Source of the DNA: Methanomicrobia archaeon DTU008
Lineage (GTDB): Archaea > Thermoplasmatota > Thermoplasmata > Methanomassiliicoccales > Methanomassiliicoccaceae
Assembly: GCA_001512965.1 (NCBI GenBank)
Contig: LFRW01000001.1
Coordinates: forward strand, 1 to 35,560
DNA length: 35,560 nt
Direction of reading: 5' to 3'
The position numbers were made by a program, and so were the translations under genes. The notes under the pieces are model-generated. The model was given only the letters and a program-made list of their open reading frames with translations. It was not told the DNA's origin and searched no databases. Shown here piece by piece: positions 7,507 through 15,192 of the stretch (positions within the stretch are counted from its first letter, which is position 1; each line of letters starts with the position of its first letter).

Positions 7507-8382
7507 ATGGGCCTGTGGGCGGCGGGGCACGGAGCCGAGCAGATGCCGCGGCGCCATTATTATGTGTGCCATGAGCCGCATGTGGAACAAGAACTGGCGG
7601 GGGTCCCTGTAGCGTATCGAGAGGCGGAAGGCGTTCCCCGGCGCCTCGAGCAAGGTGTCGAGGTACCACTTCAGGGCTTTCGGCACGGGCATGCGCCCAG
7701 TGCGGCCAAGGTTAAGGATCCCGGCAGCGTTCCAGCCTCCCTTGCGGGCAAGGTCCTCCCTCGGATGGAAATGGTCCACGAACGGCTTTGATACCACCCA
7801 GCGGTAGCCGGATTCAAGGATCCTTTGCGTGATGAGCCAATCCTCCCAGGTGTCCATGTCCGCCAGTTCCAGACCCTTGATGAGGGAGCGCCTTATCAAG
7901 GTGGCAGAGGTCAACCCCCTGTCTCCTGGCTTAAGATCGAATGTAGACCTGTCGCCAAACTTCCTCTCGTAACTGTCCGTCAGCATGTCCCGGTACGGCT
8001 CGTGGACCGAGCGCACCGCACCCTGTATGGCCCCGACGTCCCGGTCGACCTTCCCCATGATCTCATCGATGAAACCGTCTGGAAGTAGGATGTCGTCATC
8101 CACGAAGGCCACCCATTCCGTCGAGCTTTCCTCGATCCCCTTCATCCTTGCGGAGCCCAGCGAACGTGTGTCTGTCAGCACCGTCGCTCCATGGCGTTGG
8201 GCGATGTCGACCGTATCATCTTCCGACATGCGATCGACCACGATGATGCGGCGCGGCCTGAGATTCCTCTCGATGCCCTCCAGCGACCTCTCCAGCCTGG
8301 TGGCGGAATTCCATGTGGGGATGACGGCTGAAACCTCGTCCGCTACGTCACCTTTCATGGCTTTCGCCCCTACGGACGTCAT
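7498..8382 (-). CDS. family 2 glycosyltransferase
   Basis: A 294-residue GT-A glycosyltransferase: VSAVIPTWNSATRLERSL is the first strand, RRIIVVDRMSEDDTV the second, and VAFVDDDILLP carries the DDD metal-binding motif. MDTWEDWLITQRILESGYRW near residue 178 holds a WED motif in the place of the usual catalytic ED. The C-terminal third is basic and amphipathic but without a clear membrane helix. The start could be ATG 8382 or ATG 8358; I use 8382 because a TATA-like GGATTAAG lies about 30 bases upstream. It faces the family 4 gene and overlaps its end by nine bases, closing the glycan island. Sugar specificity is unknown. Confidence 0.85.
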   Translation of the reverse strand: MTSVGAKAMKGDVADEVSAVIPTWNSATRLERSLEGIERNLRPRRIIVVDRMSEDDTVDIAQRHGATVLTDTRSLGSARMKGIEESSTEWVAFVDDDILLPDGFIDEIMGKVDRDVGAIQGAVRSVHEPYRDMLTDSYERKFGDRSTFDLKPGDRGLTSATLIRRSLIKGLELADMDTWEDWLITQRILESGYRWVVSKPFVDHFHPREDLARKGGWNAAGILNLGRTGRMPVPKALKWYLDTLLEAPGNAFRLSIRYRDPRQFLFHMRLMAHIIMAPRHLLGSVPRRPQAHLS

Positions 8383-8657
8383 GGACCCACGTTTTCCTCA
8401 TGGCTCGACTTAATCCTTTTCCGCCATCATTGCGGTATACCTCGGTGACGACGGCAAGCAGGGCGCAATCCCCGCTGGATGATCGCCATCCGCACTCCCA
8501 TTGATATTGTTCCATCGCGCGCGCGCAATAATTATTATATATCCCCCTCCACATTTCATTCTCCCGTCCGACATGCGTCGGACTGTTAAGATGGGATGCG
8601 ACAAAGGGCATAGCGCGTCTAGGGCCCGTTTTCGCCCCCTTCGTATTCGGGGGTCAG
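8383..8657. promoter_or_regulatory. spacer between glycosyltransferase and smc, with smc promoter and two dyads
   Basis: No gene is supported here. The block ataattattatatat at 8528-8542 is the only strongly AT-rich stretch and is the likely smc promoter, giving a leader of roughly 90 bases. The leader contains GTCCGAC-ATGC-GTCGGAC (8566-8583), a perfect 7-base dyad with a 4-base loop. It also contains CCCCC (8635-8639) facing GGGGG (8649-8653), the latter being the purine run just before the smc start. These could fold in the mRNA and limit ribosome access. Confidence 0.4.
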
Positions 8658-11600
8658 ATGTATCTCAGGCAGATAGAGCTGGAGAACTTCAAATCGTTCG
8701 GGAAGAAGTTGACGGTGCCCTTACTTGAAGGTTACACCGCTGTGACAGGTCCCAACGGTTCCGGGAAATCGAACATATCTGACGCCATCCTTTTCGTTCT
8801 GGGGCCGAAGAGTTCAAGGGCCATACGGGCCGGGAAACTGTCCGACCTCATCTTCAACGGCGGCAAGGACCGTTCACCGGCCAGCTACTGCAAGGTATCC
8901 CTGGTGTTCGATAACCAGGATCGAACGATCCCCATCGACGAGGACATGGTCCGCCTGACCCGCGTCATAAAGATGTCCCAGGACCGTGAGAGCTACACAT
9001 CCACGTTCTACGTCAATGACAGGCGTTCCTCCCTTGGGGAGTTCGATGTCCTTCTCAGCAACGCACGCATCAGTGCGGACGGCTACAATTTCGTCCAGCA
9101 GGGCGACATCACCCGGATCACCACCATGTCCAACCTGGAGAGGCGTCGCATCTTCGACGACATATCTGGAATCTCAAAGTTCGACGAGGAGATCTCCAAG
9201 GCTCGCGCCGAGCGGGACGAGGTCGACGCCAACATCGAGCGGATCTCGATCATATTGGCCGAGCTGGAGCGGCAGATAGGTCAGTTGGAGCAAGAGAAGG
9301 AGGTCGCCCTCACCTACCTCCGAATGAAGGAGAAGCTGACGCTTTCGCGGGCTCAACTGGCCTATCGTCGCAGGGAGAGCTACGAAGCGGAGGCCGCAGC
9401 CTTACATAAGCAGATCGAGACCTATGAGCACACCATCCAGCAACTCAAGGACCAGCGTCTCGAGGTCGCCGACCGCATCAGGGACCTCGATGTCCGTATG
9501 ATGGAGACGGAGAAGGAGCTGCGGGAGAAGGGAGGACGGGAGTTCCAGGAGCTCAGGGAGAAGATCGACGAACTGCGGATCAAGGTGGCCAAGGCAGAGG
9601 ATCGCGCGGCCCAAGCCATGCAGTCCGCAGAGGAGGCCGATGAGGAACGCGCCATCAAGGCGGCCGAGCGGGAGGATATGCTGCGGTCCCTGGACGAAAT
9701 GGCGAAGGAGCGTGAGGAGGCATCCCTTCGACTCAAGGAGGTCGATGGCCAGCTTGAGTCCAGGAACAAGGAGCTGGCGGCCATACAGGCCGAGCTCAGC
9801 GACTGCGACGCGGAACTTGCCACACTGGAGAAGGAGCTCGCTTCCCTGGACAGGGAGGTCCGCCAGAAGGACGATGAGCTGAACCGCCTGAGGATGGAGA
9901 AGGAGCGCCTGGAAGGACGGCGTGACAGGCTGGCGGACGAACTGGCAGAGTTCGACCGGAACATGGAAAGTTTGGACGTGGAGGTGCTGGACGCCGACGA
10001 ACAGATCAAAGAGCTGAAGAGGTCCGGCCAAGACTCCTCCAGGGAGCTCAAGGAGCTACAGGAGAGATTCATCCAGCAGAGGAACGCGGAAGCCCGGATG
10101 ACCCGAGAGATGGAGGAGCTGGAGCAGGCGATACGTTCACTGGGCAGGGAACAGTCCCGCCTCAAGGCGGAGGAAGAGGCGGCCGGCGACATCGCGCGAG
10201 GGTACAATCGTGCAGTCCGGGGCATACTGGAGGCTCGTGACTCCCTCGCGATCCGAGGGATTCACGGAACGATCGCCGAACTGGCGGAGGTCGACGATAA
10301 GTACAGCACCGCCATAAACATCGCCGCCGGAGGCAGGATGCAGGCCATCGTGGTGGAGGACGACGGGGTGGCCGCCGAGTGCATCCAGTATCTCAAGAGG
10401 CATGATCTTGGACGGGCCACATTCCTACCGCTCAATAAGATGCTGGACGGGCGCCCTCGGGGAAAGGCCATCCTGGCAGCGAAGGAAGCCGTAGGTTTCG
10501 CCATCGACCTGGTGAGGTTCTACGAGCGCTACCGGGCTGCGTTCTGGTACGTGTTCGGCGACACCGTGGTGGTGGACACCCTGGACCACGCTCGCAAACT
10601 GATGGGAGGGGTCCGCCTGGTCACCATGGGAGGCGAACTGCTGGAAGCCTCAGGTGCCATGATAGGCGGCAAGACGGATGCATCCAGCCTCCGCTTCGGC
10701 GCTCCATCCAGGGGAAAGCTGGAGGAGATAGCCGCCAAGCTGAACCAGGCCGTCCTGGCGGCAGAGCGGTTGGAAGCCGAGATCGCACAGGTCCGGAAGG
10801 ACATGGCCGCACTGCAAGACCGCATACGTGAACTGTCGGGGGCAGGCGGGGCCTCCGATGTGACCCTCAAGGCCTTGGAGTCCCGCCGCCAGGAACTGCG
10901 CATGAAGCTTGACAAGCTCAAGACGGAGCGCGCCGACAAGGCCAGCGAGATGCAGGCCGTGACGAGGTCCATAACGGAGCTGGATGCCCGCCTGGCAAGC
11001 GGCGAGAAGTGTCTGAACGACATCAGGTCCAAGAGGGAGACCAGTCGCGCCAGGTTGGAGCAGTTGGCCCCCGCCGAGATGTCCATCCGTCTCAAGCAAT
11101 TGCAGTCCGACGTCGTCTCGTTGACAGGCGTCGCCGCAGAGCTGCGAACGTCCGTGCAGACGCTGGACGCCAGGCTGCAGATGACGCGGGAGCGGGTGGC
11201 GGCCCTGAACGCGGAAGAGGTCCAGCTTGCCGAGAAGGCGGAGAAGCTTCGTTCGGAATCCCGCAGCATTGGCGAAGAGGGTGCCAAGGCCAGGACTGAG
11301 CTTGCCGCACTGCGCCGCATCGAAGGATCGATGGGGGAGGAGATAAACAAGCTTCGCGAACGGAAGGAAGCGCTCTTCCGTGAGAAGACCGAACTGGAGG
11401 GGGAGCGGGATCGCCTGCAGAACAAGGTGGAGACCACCACTGACATCATCGTAGGGCTGCGCACCCGCATCGGACAGTGTCAGGACAAGATCCGCGAACT
11501 CACCGAAGAGCTGAAGCAATATAACGTGGAAGTGACGGGGCCCGTACCGTCATATGATGCGCTCAGGGATACGATTCGGCAGCTGGAGGGAGCCATCGAC

Positions 11601-12263
11601 AACATGGGGGCCGTCAACCTCCGCGCGGTCGATGACTATGAGGAAAAGAAGAAGCGCCATGCCGACCTCAATGAGGAGACCCAGCGCCTGGAGGCGCAGC
11701 GGAGGGACCTCATCCGCCTCGAGTCTGACCTGAACGAGAAGAAGAAAGTGTCGTTGTTCCAGGTCTATGAGGCGGTCAACGAGAACTTCCGACGCTGCTA
11801 TGCCGAACTGTCGCAGGGGGGCGAGGCCGAGCTGATACTGGAGAATCCGGAGCAGCCGTTCGAGGGCGGGCTGATCATGAGGGTCAAGCCTCGCCAGGGG
11901 AAGACGCTGAGGCTGGAGGCGCTGAGCGGAGGGGAGAAGTCCCTTGCCGCACTCGCATTCATCTTCGCCTTGCAGGAATATCAACCGTCCCCGTTCTACC
12001 TTCTCGATGAGGTGGACATGTTCCTGGACGGGATCAACGCTGACATGGTGGCGCGGAGGGTCCAAAAAGCCTCCAAGACCGCACAGTTCGTTCAGATCTC
12101 CCTGAGGAAGATCACGCTCACAAAGGCCGATCACATCATCGGCGTCACCAAGCAGGACGGAGGCATAAGCCATGTGATCATCCGTCCGAACATATCTGAC
12201 ATAAAGGACTTCCAGGCCGAGTTCAACATACCGGATGAGAAGATGGAGGAAGGAGCACAATGA
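8658..12263 (+). CDS. smc: chromosome segregation ATPase SMC
   Basis: Structural maintenance of chromosomes protein of 1201 residues. With ScpA and ScpB it forms the ring-shaped condensin that extrudes DNA loops and helps chromosome folding and segregation. The N-terminal head has Walker A GPNGSGKS at residues 31-38. Long coiled coils rich in E, K, R and L flank a hinge at about residues 530-690 that contains GIHGTIAEL and AAGGRMQAIVVED. The C-terminal head has the ABC signature LSGGEKSLAALAF near residue 1090 and Walker B FYLLDEVDMFLDG near 1112. Length and domain order are normal. ATG 8658 is followed by the standard MYLRQIELENFKSFG. The stop overlaps scpA as ATGA, so the subunits are probably translated in coupled fashion. 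Confidence 0.98.
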   Translation: MYLRQIELENFKSFGKKLTVPLLEGYTAVTGPNGSGKSNISDAILFVLGPKSSRAIRAGKLSDLIFNGGKDRSPASYCKVSLVFDNQDRTIPIDEDMVRLTRVIKMSQDRESYTSTFYVNDRRSSLGEFDVLLSNARISADGYNFVQQGDITRITTMSNLERRRIFDDISGISKFDEEISKARAERDEVDANIERISIILAELERQIGQLEQEKEVALTYLRMKEKLTLSRAQLAYRRRESYEAEAAALHKQIETYEHTIQQLKDQRLEVADRIRDLDVRMMETEKELREKGGREFQELREKIDELRIKVAKAEDRAAQAMQSAEEADEERAIKAAEREDMLRSLDEMAKEREEASLRLKEVDGQLESRNKELAAIQAELSDCDAELATLEKELASLDREVRQKDDELNRLRMEKERLEGRRDRLADELAEFDRNMESLDVEVLDADEQIKELKRSGQDSSRELKELQERFIQQRNAEARMTREMEELEQAIRSLGREQSRLKAEEEAAGDIARGYNRAVRGILEARDSLAIRGIHGTIAELAEVDDKYSTAINIAAGGRMQAIVVEDDGVAAECIQYLKRHDLGRATFLPLNKMLDGRPRGKAILAAKEAVGFAIDLVRFYERYRAAFWYVFGDTVVVDTLDHARKLMGGVRLVTMGGELLEASGAMIGGKTDASSLRFGAPSRGKLEEIAAKLNQAVLAAERLEAEIAQVRKDMAALQDRIRELSGAGGASDVTLKALESRRQELRMKLDKLKTERADKASEMQAVTRSITELDARLASGEKCLNDIRSKRETSRARLEQLAPAEMSIRLKQLQSDVVSLTGVAAELRTSVQTLDARLQMTRERVAALNAEEVQLAEKAEKLRSESRSIGEEGAKARTELAALRRIEGSMGEEINKLRERKEALFREKTELEGERDRLQNKVETTTDIIVGLRTRIGQCQDKIRELTEELKQYNVEVTGPVPSYDALRDTIRQLEGAIDNMGAVNLRAVDDYEEKKKRHADLNEETQRLEAQRRDLIRLESDLNEKKKVSLFQVYEAVNENFRRCYAELSQGGEAELILENPEQPFEGGLIMRVKPRQGKTLRLEALSGGEKSLAALAFIFALQEYQPSPFYLLDEVDMFLDGINADMVARRVQKASKTAQFVQISLRKITLTKADHIIGVTKQDGGISHVIIRPNISDIKDFQAEFNIPDEKMEEGAQ

Positions 12264-13162
12264 TGGGATGCGCAGGGGCGGAGAGGGTGCTGGAGCACCT
12301 CATGTTCCACAAGGCCATGATCGACGAGGACGACAAAGCGGTCAAGATCGACCATTACCTGTCGGTCCTGGAGGATAATGAAGGCCGCATCGCCCCCAAG
12401 GATCCCCTGGACCGGTCCCTGGAGACGGTCTTCGAACTGGTCCTGAACAACGATCTCGACCCCTGGGACATCGACCTCATGAAGTTCGCTCGCCTCTATG
12501 CCGATAAGGTCAAGGGAGAGGACGTGAACTTCGTCATCGCCGGCCGCCTCATGTTAATGGCATGGTCCATCCTTCGCATGCAGAGCGAGGGCGTTCTGCA
12601 GCGCTCAGAACGAAGGGAGGAGGACGCGTTGGAATGCTGGGACCCTGACTTCCTCGACATGGAGGACGAAGGGCCCGTCGTAAGGCTATGCATGCCCGAG
12701 GAAGTGACCTTGGACGAGGTGGTCAGGCACAAGGGATTCCGACCCGTGACGCTAGTGGAACTGCTAGATGCGTTCGAGGAGGCCAACCGGGAGCGGGAGA
12801 TGAACGAGCGCAGGGAAAGAGCGCGTGCGGCGAACCGGGCGAAGATGGACAAGTTCGACACCAAGGCCCACAATGACGACCTAGAGAAGGACGTGGAGGA
12901 CATCTGGAACCGCATCCTCCGGTGTGGCCCCGGCCCCATACGGCTTGAGGACATCTGGAACGGCGGGAAGGAAGATCTCATCACCGTCTTCACATCCTTG
13001 CTGTTCCTGGCTCGAAATGGGAAGATCTCCGTATGGCAGGATGACCTACCGTTCGGCACGATATATCTGGAGGTCAAGATCGACTGGGACATCGGCACCC
13101 TGGAGGACGTGGCCCCGCCGGTGCCTGTGCCTACGCCCAGGGGCAGCGAGATGGTGATGTGA
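12260..13162 (+). CDS. scpA: segregation and condensation protein ScpA (kleisin)
   Basis: Kleisin subunit, 300 residues, that bridges the SMC heads and binds ScpB. The N-terminal half contains PLDRSLETVFELVLNN followed by DLDPWDIDLMKFARLY, the typical ScpA helix that packs against the SMC neck, then a hydrophobic helix FVIAGRLMLMAWSILRMQS. The central part is acidic and charged, as expected for the ScpB-binding linker. The C-terminus (VEDIWNRILRCGPGPIRLED onward) is the winged-helix that touches the SMC cap. ATG 12260 overlaps the smc stop by four bases and follows GGAGGAAGGAG, a strong ribosome-binding site. ScpB follows two bases after its stop. Confidence 0.95.
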   Translation: MMGCAGAERVLEHLMFHKAMIDEDDKAVKIDHYLSVLEDNEGRIAPKDPLDRSLETVFELVLNNDLDPWDIDLMKFARLYADKVKGEDVNFVIAGRLMLMAWSILRMQSEGVLQRSERREEDALECWDPDFLDMEDEGPVVRLCMPEEVTLDEVVRHKGFRPVTLVELLDAFEEANREREMNERRERARAANRAKMDKFDTKAHNDDLEKDVEDIWNRILRCGPGPIRLEDIWNGGKEDLITVFTSLLFLARNGKISVWQDDLPFGTIYLEVKIDWDIGTLEDVAPPVPVPTPRGSEMVM

Positions 13163-13163
13163 G

Positions 13164-13667
13164 GTGGACGTAGATCCCGTCAGGATAGTTGAGGCCGTTC
13201 TGTTCTCAGCATCCAAACCTGTCAAGGTCTCGGAGATCGAAGTATTGATCCAAATGGACGGGCGGACGGTGCGCAAGGCGCTCAAGAAGCTCGCCGAGCA
13301 GTATGATGAGATGGGCTCCAGCATAGAGGTCGCCAGGACAGGCGGCGGATACTCCCTCATCCTGAGGGAGGAGTATCGGCCCTACGGGCGCCAGTTCGCT
13401 CCCAAGGAGGTTCCCGACGAGGTGCTCAGGACGGCAGCATGGATCGCATACCATCAGCCAGTGCTGCAGAGCGACCTGAACCGTTCGCTCGGGTCCCGCG
13501 TGTACGGCGACGTAAGGACGTTGACCGAGCTCGGACTGATCCGCGCTCGGAAGAAAGGGCAGACGTTGGAGCTGACCACGACCAAGCGCTTCTCCGAGTA
13601 CTTCGGGATCCAGGGAACAAGCCGGACGGCCGTGAGGAAGTGGATGGAAGAACGGGCCAAGGAGTGA
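13164..13667 (+). CDS. scpB: segregation and condensation protein ScpB
   Basis: A 167-residue protein made of two winged-helix domains. The first is residues 1-80, from VDVDPVRIVEAVLFSASKPV. The second is about 85-150, with VLRTAAWIAYHQPVLQSDLN and DVRTLTELGLIRARKKG. It binds as a dimer to the linker of ScpA and completes the smc-scpA operon. The start is GTG 13164, one base after the scpA stop codon; no ATG would preserve the first domain. The C-terminus EYFGIQGTSRTAVRKWMEER is typical of archaeal and bacterial ScpB. An 8-base dyad, GACGGCCA (13666-13673) with TGGCCGTC (13698-13705), begins inside the stop codon and may mark the end of the operon mRNA. Confidence 0.93.
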   Translation: MDVDPVRIVEAVLFSASKPVKVSEIEVLIQMDGRTVRKALKKLAEQYDEMGSSIEVARTGGGYSLILREEYRPYGRQFAPKEVPDEVLRTAAWIAYHQPVLQSDLNRSLGSRVYGDVRTLTELGLIRARKKGQTLELTTTKRFSEYFGIQGTSRTAVRKWMEERAKE

Positions 13668-13890
13668 CGGCCAGCAACACCTCTCGTGCCATGAACGTGG
13701 CCGTCCAAGAGCCTCCTAAGGGAAAAGACCGGAACCGATATGGGCGCTGTGACCGGCCGTGCATGGCATCACCGTAAGGCATACGCCCCAATGCCATTTG
13801 GCGAAGCGTACATGATGCGCGAGTCGCAGCACGACCCATCTCGTCGAACACAGTTCGGGGGACGTTAGCCAGTATGGCCGTCACAGTTCG
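13668..13890. other. intergenic stretch after scpB, no gene seen
   Basis: About 220 bases without a supported gene. It holds the second arm of the scpB end dyad and a further 7-base dyad, ATGGCAT (13763-13769) with ATGCCAT (13791-13797). Frames open on the minus strand here have mixed codon use and no ribosome-binding site, so I do not call them. Confidence 0.4.
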
Positions 13891-13892
13891 CA

Positions 13893-13904
13893 AAGGTTTA
13901 AATC
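13893..13904 (+). promoter_or_regulatory. promoter of the LSm gene
   Basis: AAGGTTTAAATC is a BRE-like purine stretch followed by TTTAAA, about 38-42 bases before the ATG at 13938. It predicts a short leader of about 10-15 bases. Confidence 0.5.
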
Positions 13905-13937
13905 TGGATGCCACAATCCCTTCGTTAGTGATTATTT

Positions 13938-14153
13938 ATGGTCCTGCCCCTCGCTCTGCTTGAAAAGTCCATGGGTCACCGGATTTCGTTGCTCCTGAAG
14001 GACAGCCGCGTACTGGAAGGAAAGCTCGCCGGCTATGATGACTACATGAACATGGTTCTGGAAGACACCGAGGAGCGAACCTCCGAACAGACCCGCCGCC
14101 TGGGCACGGTCGTGCTGCGGGGAAACAACGTCGTTAGCATCTCCCCGCTTTGA
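13938..14153 (+). CDS. LSm (Sm-like archaeal) RNA-binding protein
   Basis: A 71-residue Sm-fold protein that assembles into a heptameric or hexameric ring and binds U-rich RNA ends, acting in RNA processing and stability. The Sm1 motif spans residues 15-46 (RISLLLKDSRVLEGKLAGYD, then DYMNMVLEDTEE). The Sm2 motif is LGTVVLRGNNVVSI near residues 56-69, with the RG-N core that contacts RNA. Length is normal for SmAP proteins. It has its own TATA element and is followed 15 bases later by the sugar-nucleotide transferase gene, so the two may share a transcript although their functions are unrelated. Confidence 0.93.
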   Translation: MVLPLALLEKSMGHRISLLLKDSRVLEGKLAGYDDYMNMVLEDTEERTSEQTRRLGTVVLRGNNVVSISPL

Positions 14154-14168
14154 GGGCGACGTGAACGC

Positions 14169-15131
14169 ATGAAGGCGCTCATCCTGGCAGGCGGGCTGGG
14201 CACTCGCCTTCGACCATTGACGTTCTCCATGCCCAAGCCCGTCATCCCATTGCTGGGACGACCACTGGTGCGTCATCTCATCGATCCCCTGCCAGAGGAA
14301 GTGGACACGGTCATCCTGGCAGTGTCCTACATGAAGGATTATCTTGAAAGGTACTTCCGGGAGAACGATATAGGCAGGGAGGTCGTACTGGTGAACGAGG
14401 AGGAGCCTCTGGGCACGGGCGGCGCCATCAAGAACGTCGCTCGCTGGCTGGACGACACCTTCTTCGCGTTCAACGGCGACATAATATCATCTCTCGACCT
14501 ATCCGCGATGCTGGAGTCCCACAGGTCCCACCATGGCATCGGGACAATCGCCCTGTGGTCCGTGGACGACCCCTCGGCCTTCGGGGTGGTGGCCACCGAT
14601 GGTTCAGGTCGAGTGACGACGTTCCAGGAAAAGCCTGCCCCTGGAGAAGAGGTCTCCAATCGCATCAATGCCGGCGCATATATATTCGAACCGGAACTGC
14701 TGGACCGCATACCCGACGGGGTCGTGTCCCTGGAGCGGGACGTTTTCCCCAACGTGCTGGACCGTGGCCTGTACGGCTATGCCTTCCAGGGCTACTGGGT
14801 CGACGCCGGAACAAGGGAAAGCTTCCTCCGCGCCCAGCGGACCTTGCTGGACGTCGGCGGCGGCAGGGTGGCCTGCGCCGTGCGTCGCCTGTCAGGGGTC
14901 CGCATCTCTGGCAACAACATGATCGAAGCCGCTCATGTGGAGCCCAGTGCGATAGGGCCCAATGTGTACATAGAGAGGGGAGCGCAAGTGCACGACGGGG
15001 CGACGATCTCCAACAGCATGGTCATGGCGGGCGCGGTCATCGGCCGCGGGGCGACGATCTCCAACAGTATCATCGGTCCAGGAATGGTGGTGGAGGATGG
15101 CGCGGTCATAGCCGATGTGATTCTGGCATAG
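14169..15131 (+). CDS. sugar-phosphate nucleotidyltransferase with hexapeptide C-terminus
   Basis: A 320-residue enzyme that makes an NDP-sugar from a sugar 1-phosphate and an NTP. The catalytic domain starts MKALILAGGLGTRLRPLT, the GG-GTRLRP nucleotide loop, with PKPVIPLLGRP next. FAFNGDII near residue 105 gives the metal-binding aspartate and VTTFQEKPAPGEE the EKP motif. After about residue 235 come hexapeptide-like beta-helix repeats (IGPNVYIERGAQVHDGATIS, then IGRGATISNSIIG). It resembles archaeal mannose-1-phosphate guanylyltransferase/glucose-1-phosphate thymidylyltransferase proteins; the base and sugar are not certain. It likely supplies donors to the glycosyltransferases upstream. 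The repeat region contains an exact 20-base DNA repeat at 14997-15016 and 15048-15067. It ends with TAG. Confidence 0.88.
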   Translation: MKALILAGGLGTRLRPLTFSMPKPVIPLLGRPLVRHLIDPLPEEVDTVILAVSYMKDYLERYFRENDIGREVVLVNEEEPLGTGGAIKNVARWLDDTFFAFNGDIISSLDLSAMLESHRSHHGIGTIALWSVDDPSAFGVVATDGSGRVTTFQEKPAPGEEVSNRINAGAYIFEPELLDRIPDGVVSLERDVFPNVLDRGLYGYAFQGYWVDAGTRESFLRAQRTLLDVGGGRVACAVRRLSGVRISGNNMIEAAHVEPSAIGPNVYIERGAQVHDGATISNSMVMAGAVIGRGATISNSIIGPGMVVEDGAVIADVILA

Positions 15132-15146
15132 GTAGTCCATTCTAGG

Positions 15147-15160
15147 TTCATTTTATAAGG
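15147..15160 (+). promoter_or_regulatory. promoter of the ABC importer operon
   Basis: GTTCATTTTATAAGG is a good TATA element about 33-45 bases before the permease ATG at 15193, so the importer operon is probably transcribed separately from the nucleotidyltransferase gene. Confidence 0.55.
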
Positions 15161-15192
15161 AGCATCCCCTTTACAGGCGTTGACTGGTCTAC

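Noticed and set aside
13426-13914. 162-residue minus-strand frame over the scpB end
   Set aside because: Mostly antisense to scpB, with no ribosome site and no coherent composition.
13890-13915. tRNA T-arm-like GGTTTAAATC
   Set aside because: The flanking bases do not pair and no acceptor or anticodon arm is present; it fits a TATA box better.
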